From positions 1 to 64,000 of the forward strand of contig JBCAML010000001.1 of NCBI GenBank assembly GCA_038503075.1: a stretch of 64,000 nucleotides of DNA. Direction: 5' to 3'. Shown piece by piece: positions 1-9,292 of this stretch (the first letter of the stretch is position 1; every line of letters starts with the position of its first letter). The translations under genes were made by a program, and so were the position numbers. The DNA is from Gyromitra esculenta. Taxonomy: Eukaryota; Ascomycota; Pezizomycetes; Pezizales; Discinaceae. The notes under the pieces were generated by a model, which was not told the DNA's origin, searched no databases, and worked only from the letters and a program-made list of their open reading frames with translations.

Positions 1-1
1 A

Positions 2-106
2 CCCTAAACCCTAAACCCTAAACCCTAAACCCTAAACCCTAAACCCTAAACCCTAAACCCTAAACCCTAAACCCTAAACCCTAAACCCTAAACCCTAAAC
101 CCTAAA
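2..106. repeat. Telomere repeat array, (CCCTAAA)15
   Basis: Fifteen uninterrupted CCCTAAA heptamers follow one leading base. Read inward, this is the C-rich strand, so the other strand ends in TTTAGGG and the window begins at a chromosome end. Most filamentous ascomycetes use TTAGGG; the heptamer is the plant and oomycete type. The genes further in are nevertheless fungal in character. Confidence 0.97.
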
Positions 107-300
107 CCGGTGTACGCCGGATTAGGAAGGTGGCACAACCCTTGGCATCTTGGCACGGAACGGAACGGATGTTATCTCCGAGCCGGCTTGGCGTCTTGGC
201 GTCGGACTTAGCGGAGCCCTCGGGCCGACGGGCCGACCCGGACCGAAGATAGCCGACGGGCCGAACAGCCGCCCCCTGCACGTAACACTGCATTGTGGCG
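107..300. other. GC-rich telomere-adjacent sequence, no gene
   Basis: This GC-rich stretch contains short internal repeats such as ggccgacgggccgac and cttggcgtcttggcgtc. Open frames on both strands overlap and look like chance. No known feature is recognised. Confidence 0.5.
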
Positions 301-1045
301 GAGTGCATGACGCACGTAGTATCACCTGCATGTTTCTGGGTTTACCCCTCTTTCTCCCGCATACCCGGATATTAGATGACGCGTACACAGGTTTCGATTA
401 CCCGAAAGAGTAACCGAACTCTGCCGCCGCTAGTCGATCGAAATTGCATCATCGCGTGTCGGCCGAGAGGTCTTCCGCTCGGATCCCCCTAAGATCCGGA
501 TCCGCCTTGAGGGTTGTATATATCCCCTCCTGTCTCAGCTAACTGAGGAGTCAGGAAATCAGACCAAACCAAGTAGACCTTCAACAACCCACACGGTCTT
601 AGCTTTCGACTACCCTTCCTGACTCCTTACCGCGACTATCCTCGGATAACTAACGTTCTCCCCCCATATAAGCCGAGTGCATCACGCACCAGGTATCACC
701 TGCATGTTTCTGGGTTTACCCCTCTTTCTCCCGCATACCCGGATATTAGATCACGCGTACACAGGTTTCGATTACCCGAAAGAGTAACCGAACTCTGCCG
801 CCGCTAGTCGATCGAAATTGCATCATCGTGGTTCGGCCGAGAGGCCTTCCACTCGGATCCTCCTAAGATCCGAATCCGTCCTGAGGGTTGTATATATCCC
901 CTCCTGTCTCAGCTAACTGAGGAGTCAGGAAATCAGACCAAACCAAGTAGACCTTCAACAACCCACACGGTCTTAGCTTTCGACTTCCCTCCAGACTCCT
1001 TAACCGCGACTATCTTCGGAAATTAACGTTTCCCCTTCCTATAAG
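301..1045. repeat. Two tandem copies of a 374-bp subtelomeric repeat (S repeat)
   Basis: The sequence starting gagtgcat at 301 recurs at 675, a period of 374 bp. The two copies are very similar by eye, differing in scattered bases and small indels. Each contains a TATA-like tgtatatat, then tcagctaactgaggagtcagg, and ends near a cataag/tataag motif. It resembles an LTR of a different family, but I see no coding remains or target duplication. Partial copies occur at 1451-1550 and 26,619-26,960, at both outer edges of the gypsy cluster. Confidence 0.85.
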
Positions 1046-1450
1046 CCCTTCAGTATCCCTGAAGGTGAGCAGTGCTACTTAAGCGAGGTGACAACACGTT
1101 TGAAGAGTGCAGCGTGTTCTACAAGTTCTACGAGGATATCTTTATCTCAAGGCGAGATAGATGCAGCGAGGTAAACAGCGACAGCGAGGATTCTGAGAGA
1201 GAATCGAGATAGTATTTCGACGAGTTACAGCAGAAGGTAACGAGAACGTTGCTTAAAGAAAGAAGAAGAAGAGAAACAAGAACGACCAAAATCCTTCGCT
1301 TAAATACCCCGCTTTCACGTAACACAATCAATCAACTCAACAACAACCGAAAGACAACCGAAAGACAACCGAACTACAATGACATTATGAAATAAGAGAC
1401 CCATAACAACCGTCGCACCAAATTCTAACCCTATTCCTTAATCCGTGAAA
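1046..1450 (-). repeat. LTR H, gypsy-type, minus orientation, truncated at its low end
   Basis: It shares the LTR landmarks of the other copies in the window: cttcagtatccctgaaggtgagcag, the R-region motif acgttgctta (reverse of taagcaacgt), ttaaatacccc (TATA region) and the terminal ccgtgaaa. The usual tctcacgg start at the low-coordinate end is missing. No target duplication was found. It is embedded in S-repeat sequence. Confidence 0.8.
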
Positions 1451-1550
1451 AGAGTAGACCTTCAACAACCCACACGGTCTTAGCTTTCAACTTCCTTCCT
1501 GACTCCTTAACCGCGACTATACCTCGGAAACTAACGTTTCCCTTCCACAT
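1451..1550. repeat. S-repeat fragment
   Basis: The stretch from agtagaccttcaacaaccc to cacataag matches the last 100 bp of the S repeat at 945-1045, with several substitutions. It lies between LTR H and LTR G. Confidence 0.75.
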
Positions 1551-1596
1551 AAGAAGAAAAGAGACAAAAACAACCGAAATCCTTCACTTAAATACC
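1551..1596 (-). repeat. LTR G, left fragment (host of LTR F)
   Basis: This minus-oriented LTR piece ends at cttaaatacc, where solo LTR F is inserted. ATACC (1592-1596) is duplicated at 25,281-25,285, after which the same LTR resumes with ccactttcccg. The piece is truncated on its left side. Confidence 0.75.
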
Positions 1597-1748
1597 TTTC
1601 ATGGATTGATGTAGTGAAGGAGTTGTGGTTCGGATGGTTGTATAATTTCTTTGTTGTTCGGTTATGTTTTAGGTTAGTGTAATAATGTCTTTGTGTTTCG
1701 GTTGTTGCCGGGTTGTTGTTGGTGCTACCGAAAAGCAGGGTATTTAAG

Positions 1749-2159
1749 TTTCATGGATGGTTGTTGTGTTGTTCGGTTAGCGGTATAGGTGTTTTGTTGT
1801 GTTGCTTTGTTGATCGTTCTATATGTTTCTCTTGGTTTCCTTTATAATGAGTCATACGTTTGTCATCAAAGAGGTGGATTACGAGTATATAAGCGAAGGG
1901 ATTTCCCCTCTTGTTGTACTTTTTCCTTCTCTTTCTTTAAGCAACGTCTTCTATTGCACACTCATTGTATCTTACGAATACAAACCCAGATTACACCTCG
2001 TAATCTTTCGTCGTCGCCGTCTTCAAGTCTTCATAACTTGAACCGCTGGTAGAGTCTGTAGAATCCTCGCACACTCTCCTGTCGTTAGTTTCTCGTTCAA
2101 GTAGCACTGCTTATCTCGGAGGATACCTGAGAGCTTGACGAGAATCTCGCTCCTTGAGA
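1749..2159 (+). repeat. 5' LTR of element E
   Basis: It starts tttcatgg and ends ccttgaga. It contains a TATA box tatataa at 1886-1892 and, 53 nt further on, aagcaacgt (1939-1947), the presumed start of R. Short open frames inside it are chance. Confidence 0.93.
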
Positions 2160-2172
2160 TTACGTTGCTTCC
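2160..2172 (+). other. Putative self-complementary primer-binding site of element E
   Basis: Directly after the LTR, acgttgctt (2162-2170) is the exact reverse complement of aagcaacgt in the LTR (1939-1947), downstream of the TATA box. Element C shows the same pair (16,047-16,055 with 15,813-15,821). No match to a tRNA 3' end is evident. Tf1/sushi-type elements prime reverse transcription from their own 5' end in this way; applying that here is inference. Confidence 0.55.
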
Positions 2173-2216
2173 TTATCTACACCCTCTACCCATACCCATT
2201 TACTTTCGACGTCACC

Positions 2217-5200
2217 ATGAGCAACCCCGCCCCTGCTCCCTGGACCTTTCCCACCTTTGAGAATTTCCAAGCCGCCGCCAATGCCGACCTCGCCTCCGCC
2301 TATGAGGAAATCCGCTCGCACTACCAACAGCGGGTGGATAACCTCACCTATACAGACCTACAACTTGAGGAAGCAACTCAAGAGAGAAATAACATGACGG
2401 CCAGGTTCAATACCTGCCAGTCCCAATTACAGGCAGCTGAAGCAGAAATCGCTCGCCTCCAAAATGTCGCTCCCCCACCTCCTGCACCATCGCCGCCACC
2501 CCCTCCTGCTCACACTCAAGGAGGCCGCTCGGACAAAATGCCCGACCCAGATAAGTTCAATGGGTCTCGCGATAAACTCCCCGGGTTCGTCTTGCAACTC
2601 AGGTCAAAGCTCTCGGTTAACGCCGACCGCTTTTCCAGCAGCAACAATATGGTATTGTATGCTATTAGCCGTCTCGAGGGAGCCGCCCTCGAACAAGTTC
2701 GCCATTCCGTCCTTCCTGACGGAACTACCACCTGGAACTCCGCCGCTCTCACGGCTTAGTTCCTCGTTAAGCCCTTCAGTATCCCTGAAGGTGAGCAGTG
2801 CTACTTAAGCGAGGTACTAATACGTTCGAGGAGTGCAGTGTTTCTACAAGTTCTACGAGGGGTCTATCTCAAGGCGAGATAAGTGCAGCGAGGTGGACAG
2901 CGACAGCGAGGGTTCTGAGGTAGAACCGAGATAGTATTAAACTGATACAGGTAGAAGTGAACGAGAACGTTGCTTAAGGAAAGAAGAACATAAACCACCA
3001 AAATCCATCCTTAAATACCCCGCTTTCTTCAACACAAACTTATAACCGAGAAATAACCGAGCAACAAAGAGATTGTTCAACCATCCAAACAACAATACAA
3101 CCAACAACAAAAACACAACTCATTACTCGAAATCAATCCATGAAAGTAGCTCCCCCCTTCAAGCGTGAGCTCCTGCGAACACTAGGAGTAACCAACATCG
3201 GGATGGCTAGAAACTTTTCCAATGCCGAAGTATCTACAAGATCCTCAGCGGGTTCCCAGGTAGGGTGGGCATAGCCTGTCCACTCAACGAGGTATTGTTG
3301 TTTATTGCGATAAGTGCGTCGATCCAAGATTTTCTCGATATAGTATTCTTCTTGGTCATTGACAACAACAGGCACCGGTGGAGGAATGATTTGTCCTGGG
3401 AGAGCATCTTGGGCCGCGGGTTTCAATAAAGAAACATGAAAGACAGGGTGGTACTTAACTGAGGACGGAAGGTCAACTTCATAGGCGAAAGGGGAAACTA
3501 TCTTCTTGATCGGGTAAGGTCCCATCCATTTCCAATCCAGCTTCCTAGCGTTACGGGTTGTCCGGATGTTCTTCATGGACACAAAGACTTGGTCATTGAT
3601 CTGATACGCAGGGGCTGGTATTCGATGTTTATTCGTAGCCATCTCCTGAATGTCTTGTGCCGTTCTGATTTGGGTACGAAGGTAGTCGTTTAATTCTTCC
3701 ATCTTACTAGCAAAAGACTCAGCATCTAAGCTTTGGGGAGTGGTTTTGATCGGGATAACGGAGGTATCGAATCGTGGATGGTAGCCGTAATTGGCAAAGA
3801 ACGGGGAGACTTTGGTACTGGCGGATTCCTGGTTATTAGCCGAGAACTCTGCCATGGGCAGCCATTTACTCCAGTCTTCCTGTTGGTAGGATACATAAGA
3901 ACGAAGATACTGTTCCATCACAGCATTAAGTCTTTCGGTCTGTCCGTCTGTTTCTGGATGGAAAGCAGTGGACATTCGAGATTGAATTCCGAGGCGTTGA
4001 CAGAGTTCCTTCCAGAAATGAGCCGTAAATTGAGTCCCTCGATCCGAAGTAACATGCGAGGGTAATCCGTGAAGTTTCCATATGTGTTGAAGGTATAAAT
4101 CAGCAACATCTCTGGAGTTAACCGTCGTATTACAGGGAATGAGATGTCGCATTTTTGATAAACGGTCGACTACTACCATAATTGCATCGTACCCATCTGA
4201 TTCTGGGAGACCTGTCACGAAGTCCATTGAAATTTCCTGCCAGGGGCGATTAGGAATAGGGAGAGGACGGAGGACGCCCTGAGTGCGCTGAGTCAATGGC
4301 TTTGCTTTTTGGCAGATATGGCAATTCCTAACGTATTTGCCAATCGATTCTCTCATTTTGGGCCAGTAAAAACTTCTGGAGAGGAGTTCGAAAGTCTTAT
4401 CTCGTCCGGGATGTCCTGCCGCAGGGGTATCGTGATGTCTTCTAATCAGTTCTAATCGGAGGGGATCGAAGTCTGGGACGTAAATATTTCCTCGGTAATA
4501 GAGTTTATCATCTTTTTTAATACACTCGCTAAGGGTGATTTCCTTCGATTGTTGCTCCTTATTCTCTAGTGCTAAAAGTATTTTCTTAGGGAACTTATCA
4601 GCAATGTATCCTTCTAGAAAGAGTTTTTCTAGGGGGGCGTCCAATTCAGCGGCTTCATTTGATAAAGAAGCCGACAACAAACTTAGCTGAGGATCAATGT
4701 TCTCTTTTTTCAACACCACTTGGCTCTGGTGTGCCAATCTTTCATCCCCTTCCTTGGGGAGATCTCCTGATCTCCTAGTCAAAGCGTCGGGTTTACCTCC
4801 TTGGCTTCCTGGTCGGTATGTGATCACGAAGTCGAAGCGTGATAGGTATTCAGCCCATCTGGCTTGTCGGCGGTTGAGTTGCTTGGTACTCATGAAGTAC
4901 TCAAGGTTCTTATGGTCGCTAATGACATCGATGGGGTGCTTTGAGCCTTCCAGTTCCGGCCGCCATTCTTCGAACACTCGGATTATCGCTAATAACTCCT
5001 TATCGTAAATCTCATAGTTGCACTCGGCAGGGGAGTGTTTCTTTGAGAAGAATGCTACCGGGTGTAATACTCCTGCATCATCATATTGGGATAGTACTCC
5101 TCCGGATACGAAATCGGAGGCGTCGGTTTCCACAATGATCTTTTTATCAGGGTCGAAATGGATAAGGATCGGGGCAGTGGTGAAGGCGTGTTTGAGGTTT

Positions 5201-8200
5201 TCGAAAGCGATATCAGCTTCAACAGACCATTCAAAAGCAATACCTTTCTTGGTGAGGGCAGTAAGAGGGGCAGCTAGTTTAGAGAATCCTAGTATGAACC
5301 GACGATAGAAATTGGCAAAACCTAAAAACGCTTGAACGTCCTTTACACTCTTAGGTGTTCCCCATTCTCGAACAGCTTTAAGTTTCTCTTCATCCATTTT
5401 AATACCATCAGGAGTGAGGATGAGACCAAGGTACTTGGTAGTCTGTACCTCAAACTCGCATTTTTCGGGTTTCAGCAGGATGTCATTATTTTTTAGAGTT
5501 TGTAGGACCTTGCGGACGTGAATCTGATGCTCTTCGAGGGTATCGCTGTAAATAAGGATGTCATCTAGATAGGCAGTGCAGAAAATATCCAAGTATTCCG
5601 TGAGGCAGTCATTTACGAATCGTTGGAATGTTCCGGGGGCATTGGTTAAGCCGAAGGGCATAACCTGGTATTCGTAAAGACCATACCGGGTGCGGAATGC
5701 GGTTTTCCATTCATCTCCCTCCGCAATGCGTACTTGGTGGTATCCATCCCGAAGGTCTAGTTTAGTATACCATTGTGCCTTTGCAAGTCGGTCCAGGGTT
5801 TCGCGGATGAGGGGAGAGGTATAGCGGTCCTTGACGGTAATAGCATTAAGGCCCCGGTAGTCAACGCAAAGTCGTAGGGAACCGTCAGCTTTTTTGACAA
5901 ATAGGATGGGGGATCCGGCGGGAGAAGAACTAGCACGAATAAATCCTTTCTCAAGGTTATCCTCGATATACTTCTTCAGGACGATCAGCTCTTCTCGGGA
6001 CATTCCGTACAGTGGTCCGAAGGGGGCGTCTTGTCCCTCCATCAGCTGTATCTTGTGGTCATAGGAGCGGCGGGGGGGCAATCCCTGGGCTTTTTTCTTA
6101 TCAAACATGTCCAGAAATTCGTGGTATTCTGCAGGAATACGTGACTTCCACTCTTCTTTGGTCGTTTTGTCATCTATGATCTTGTTTATTTCATATAATG
6201 ACATGGCATAGGCTTGTGAGTTTTGTTTTCTGGTAAGAGTTCTAAAACTGGCAGCGCCGATAAAAGAGAGATTTAGCCTAGGGGGAGCTGGGATCGAGGA
6301 GGCGGATACGACTGGTGAACGAGGAGCGCAGTGGGTGGTGCAGAGTTTAGAATTAAACTCAATGCGTTTGTCGGCGAAATGGAGGCGAACATCATGGTAG
6401 TTCATCCATGGTATGCCTAAGACGAGGGGGTAATGGCCAAGTTGTGTTACGAAACAGGGGGCTTGTTCACAATGGTTTTGTACCGAGAGGTTGAGGTTGG
6501 CGATATGGGTAATGTCTCCTGAGCTGACAGGACGGCCATCGATGACTTCAAGTTGGCGGGGAGTTTTTAAGGGGGTAAGAGGTAGGGAGTGGTGACTCGC
6601 GAATTTCTGATCAATAAATGCAAATCCGGAGGCTCCAGTGTCTAGTAAGGCGTGGGTTTTTATGATTTTATTGCTATGGGAAATGTTGCACGATATTACA
6701 AAATGTTCCCCATCCAATTGATCCTCCACGCTGATACCAGAAACCGAAAACCCAGAAATCGAAAATGCAGATAAAGGTAAGAAATTTTGAACCAAGGTGG
6801 GGTCACTGATCGACCTTGGTTGTACTAGTTTAAAGACTCGTTGGCTGAGTCTGCTGATTCTAATGCGAAAAATTGAGGAGGGAGTGGTGGTGGTGGCAGG
6901 GAGGAGGCAGGAGGTGTACGAGTGGCAGGTGGGGCGGTGAGGGCTCCCCTCATCGTAGGCTTCTTGGGGGCAGAGGGGCAGTTGGCATAGGAGTGATCCG
7001 GGGCGGCACAGAACATGCATTTTCCAGTGGCCCGGCGCCATTGCTTCTCTTCCTCTGAGAGTTTTCTCCGCCCGTTAACCATCGTGTATCGTTGGTCTTG
7101 AGGAGGGCGAGAGAGAATGCTGGTACGTCCGAAAGACAGGTCCATAGGGGCTAGTCCTCCGGGAGTAAAGGAGGAGGCAGGGATAAAGGCGGCGGGGGCA
7201 CTGAATTGACCCATATTGTCTCTGGCGTTTCCTCGCTTTTCTGCCTTACGAGCTCGGATGCGGTTGTCCAAACGGGTAAGAGTGAGAATCATTTCCGGGA
7301 GGTTAGCAGGGGCGATTGGTGCAAACACCATGGCTTCTTTTAACTCCTCTGACATGCCGTGTTCCAATGCGTCCATCTTTGAATTCTCGTCAAAATTCAA
7401 CTGGCCCATGATTCTTTGAAAGTCAGCCAAATAGGCCGAGAAATCACGCTTCCCTTGGCGGAGCTGATGAAGCTCTCGTCGAGCAGTGCCAGTTGGGTCT
7501 GGGTCTCCAAAAGCAGTTTCTAAGGCGGCTATGAGTTCTTCTGCGTTATTCCACGTGGTGAGGCCTGAGGGGAGAACCGTGTGCCGGACTTGTTCTAGAG
7601 CCGCTCCTTCCAATCGATTGATGGTATATAATATCATTGTGGTCTCGTTTGCGAAGCGGTCTCGGTTGACCGTGAGTTTAGAGCGCAGTTGAAGTATGAA
7701 ACCGGGGAGTTTAGCTCGAGATCCGTCGAATTTCTCGGGATCTGGCATACGCTCGGAGCGGTGGGCGTTCGCTGATGGAGGTGGAGTGGCGCTGAGATTT
7801 GGGGGAGCGGGGGGTGCCTGAATGGTGGCACGGGCTTCGTTTCGTTCCTGTCGTAGCCGGGCGATCAAGCTGGCTGCTTCCGTGACTCGTTGATCCTGTT
7901 CGGTAGCATGTCGAAGTGCATTGTCAGTTTGAATGCGAGCTGTATTGAGTTTGACCTCGTTTTCTCGCTCGCTTTCCTGGAGGACGTCGATTTGGTCCTC
8001 GAGGGCTTGGTTGAGATCCCTGAGTTCGTTGTATAACTCTGCGGCTTTCCTGCAGGTTTAATGCTGCTTCCCTGGTGTAAGCCGCTTTGCTGCGACGGCG
8101 GTTCCTTCCATGGTGACGCGAGGTTCTGTATGGACTCGCTGGCGGTAGATGTCGGAAGAACGTATCTCACGCTTGGCTTCCTCGTTAAGCCCTTCAGTAT

Positions 8201-9292
8201 CCCTGAAGGTGAGCGAGTGCTACTTAAGCGAGGTACCAATACGTTCGAGGAGTGCAGCAGTTTCTACAAGTTCTACGGCGTCTATCTCGCGCGAGAGCAG
8301 ATAAGTGCAGCTGAGCGACAATGCGACAGCGAAAGTTCTGAGATAGAACCGTGGTAGTATTAGAGTAATACAGGTAGAAGTGAACGAGAACGTTGCTTAA
8401 GGAAAGAAGAACATAAACAACCAAAATCCAGCACTTAAATACCCCGCTTTCTTCAACAACAAACCGATAACCGAAAGTAACAGAAGAACAAAAGGATTGT
8501 ACAACCATCCAAACAACAATACAACCAACAACAAAAACACAACTCATTACTCGAAATCAATCCATGAAAGCCGCCGACCTAATCACCGCCTTAGAAACCG
8601 CCTTCGGCGATCCCGACCCTCTCGGTACTGCTCGCCGTGAACTGCACCAACTCCGACAAGGGAAGCGAGATTTTTCCGCCTACCTCGCCGACTTTCAACG
8701 GATCATGGGACGCCTTAACTATGACGAGTCAGCTAAGAACGATGCTCTGGAATTCGGCATGTCGGACGAGCTGAAAGAAGCGGTAGTAACCGTTGCTGAT
8801 TTCCCCACTACCTTTACTTCCCTCTGCGCCTTCCTCCTCCGCCTGGATAACCGAATCCGAGCAAGAAGAGAAGAGAAGAAAAATGCCGCCCGTAACACCA
8901 TGGGGCAATTCACCGCCCCTGCCGCCGCCCCCGCCGCCTATACTCCCGCTTCCTCCTCCTTCGCCCCTGGAGGACTCGTCCCCATGGATCTCTCCTTTGG
9001 CCGAACCTCCACCTCTCGCCCTGCCCCTGAACAACGATATGTTCAAATAAACGGGAGAAGAAAGCTATCTCCGGAAGAGAAATCCTGGAGACAAACCAAT
9101 AATCGATGCCTGTTCTGCGCAGGAGAAGGTCATATCTTCTCAAACTGCCCTTCTGCCTCCAAGCGCCCCGCCATGAGGGGAGCTGTCACCAATGCCGCCG
9201 CCGCACCTCCAGCTCCCTCCGTTTTTCCGCCACCTTTGCCACCTCGTTTTCCTGCCTTCGATGCAGCAGACTCAGTTGAGTCTTTAAACTAG
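2217..9292 (+). CDS. gag: Gag of element E, interrupted by element A
   Basis: Gag reads from the ATG at 2217 to 2746 and resumes at 8575-9292, once element A and one copy of the GCCGC duplication are discounted; this gives 415 codons without a stop. The N-terminal part is a helical, probably coiled-coil region followed by a proline-rich stretch. The central part contains a conserved gag block (DFSAYLADFQRIMG). A CCHC zinc knuckle CLFCAGEGHIFSNC sits near the C-terminus and should bind the RNA genome. The stop at 9290-9292 directly follows the slippery heptamer TTTAAAC. The frame is intact across the insertion, so E was probably coding-competent when A landed. Upstream GTG-initiated frames begin in the LTR and are less likely starts. 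Confidence 0.88.
2747..3145 (-). repeat. 3' LTR of element A
   Basis: On the plus strand it runs from tctcacgg to ccatgaaa. The pol stop codon (3133-3135) lies inside this LTR. Confidence 0.92.
3133..6834 (-). CDS. pol: Pol of element A (protease, RT, RNase H, integrase, chromodomain)
   Basis: Pol is expressed as a Gag-Pol fusion by a -1 shift at 6828-6834; the frame is open from there to the stop in the 3' LTR. The domains in order are an aspartic protease with LLDTGASG, reverse transcriptase with the catalytic YLDDIL, RNase H with ETDASD and a DHKNLEYF block, an integrase zinc finger (HHDTPAAGH followed by CHIC), a DD35E core (MDFVTGLP, TSDRGTQF, ETDGQTERLN), and a C-terminal chromodomain (YLVEWTGYAHPTWEPAED). 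The chromodomain is known in this group to direct integration to modified histones. The open frame upstream of the shift site, up to about 7041, overlaps gag and is not a separate start. All catalytic motifs look intact. Confidence 0.93.
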   Translation of the reverse strand, partial: FKLVQPRSISDPTLVQNFLPLSAFSISGFSVSGISVEDQLDGEHFVISCNISHSNKIIKTHALLDTGASGFAFIDQKFASHHSLPLTPLKTPRQLEVIDGRPVSSGDITHIANLNLSVQNHCEQAPCFVTQLGHYPLVLGIPWMNYHDVRLHFADKRIEFNSKLCTTHCAPRSPVVSASSIPAPPRLNLSFIGAASFRTLTRKQNSQAYAMSLYEINKIIDDKTTKEEWKSRIPAEYHEFLDMFDKKKAQGLPPRRSYDHKIQLMEGQDAPFGPLYGMSREELIVLKKYIEDNLEKGFIRASSSPAGSPILFVKKADGSLRLCVDYRGLNAITVKDRYTSPLIRETLDRLAKAQWYTKLDLRDGYHQVRIAEGDEWKTAFRTRYGLYEYQVMPFGLTNAPGTFQRFVNDCLTEYLDIFCTAYLDDILIYSDTLEEHQIHVRKVLQTLKNNDILLKPEKCEFEVQTTKYLGLILTPDGIKMDEEKLKAVREWGTPKSVKDVQAFLGFANFYRRFILGFSKLAAPLTALTKKGIAFEWSVEADIAFENLKHAFTTAPILIHFDPDKKIIVETDASDFVSGGVLSQYDDAGVLHPVAFFSKKHSPAECNYEIYDKELLAIIRVFEEWRPELEGSKHPIDVISDHKNLEYFMSTKQLNRRQARWAEYLSRFDFVITYRPGSQGGKPDALTRRSGDLPKEGDERLAHQSQVVLKKENIDPQLSLLSASLSNEAAELDAPLEKLFLEGYIADKFPKKILLALENKEQQSKEITLSECIKKDDKLYYRGNIYVPDFDPLRLELIRRHHDTPAAGHPGRDKTFELLSRSFYWPKMRESIGKYVRNCHICQKAKPLTQRTQGVLRPLPIPNRPWQEISMDFVTGLPESDGYDAIMVVVDRLSKMRHLIPCNTTVNSRDVADLYLQHIWKLHGLPSHVTSDRGTQFTAHFWKELCQRLGIQSRMSTAFHPETDGQTERLNAVMEQYLRSYVSYQQEDWSKWLPMAEFSANNQESASTKVSPFFANYGYHPRFDTSVIPIKTTPQSLDAESFASKMEELNDYLRTQIRTAQDIQEMATNKHRIPAPAYQINDQVFVSMKNIRTTRNARKLDWKWMGPYPIKKIVSPFAYEVDLPSSVKYHPVFHVSLLKPAAQDALPGQIIPPPVPVVVNDQEEYYIEKILDRRTYRNKQQYLVEWTGYAHPTWEPAEDLVDTSALEKFLAIPMLVTPSVRRSSRLKGGATFMD
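6790..6834 (-). promoter_or_regulatory. Programmed -1 frameshift signal of element A
   Basis: On the minus strand the gag frame reads TTA AAC TAG within the heptamer TTTAAAC (6828-6834), with the stop at 6825-6827. An 8-bp perfect stem follows, AACCAAGG (6814-6821) with CCTTGGTT (6790-6797). After the shift the frame runs directly into protease. The same arrangement occurs in elements B, C and E. Confidence 0.8.
6825..8130 (-). pseudogene. gag: Gag of element A, frameshifted near its N-terminus
   Basis: The frame is open from about 8056 down to the stop at 6825. It covers a helical coiled-coil region, a proline-rich linker, the gag core DFSAYLADFQRIMG and a CCHC knuckle CMFCAAPDHSYANC. Upstream, between about 8056 and the expected ATG near 8110-8130, the frame is broken by an in-frame TAA and small indels compared with element C. 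The break lies inside a stretch where the whole element is unusually divergent (about 8040-8350). It is either real decay or a consensus error. Confidence 0.75.
8165..8569 (-). repeat. 5' LTR of element A, partly degraded
   Basis: The high-coordinate part (about 8360-8569) aligns with the 3' LTR at 2930-3145 with a modest number of differences. The part at 8165-8350 carries many small indels, such as tctcgcgcgagagcagataag in place of tctcaaggcgagataag. The adjoining primer-site sequence has lost bases. Confidence 0.85.

Larger units (their letters stand above)
2747..8569 (-). mobile_element. Full-length Ty3/gypsy chromovirus A, inserted in gag of E
   Basis: The LTRs are at 2747-3145 (3') and 8165-8569 (5'). 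The target duplication is GCCGC (2742-2746 and 8570-8574). It encodes gag and a full pol ending in a chromodomain. The 3' LTR and pol are clean. The 5' LTR and gag start (about 8040-8350) are full of small indels relative to the other copies and to its own 3' LTR. Confidence 0.95.

Noticed and set aside
150..413. Overlapping open frames on both strands next to the telomere
   Set aside because: GC-rich chance frames that run into the tandem S repeat; no domain.
301..1045. CRISPR-like or satellite array
   Set aside because: Only two copies with a 374-bp period and no spacer structure; a tandem duplication fits better.
1789..2052. Open frames of 72-87 codons, also at 24,633-24,896 and 25,418-25,702
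   Set aside because: They lie wholly inside LTRs and are repeated only because the LTR is repeated.
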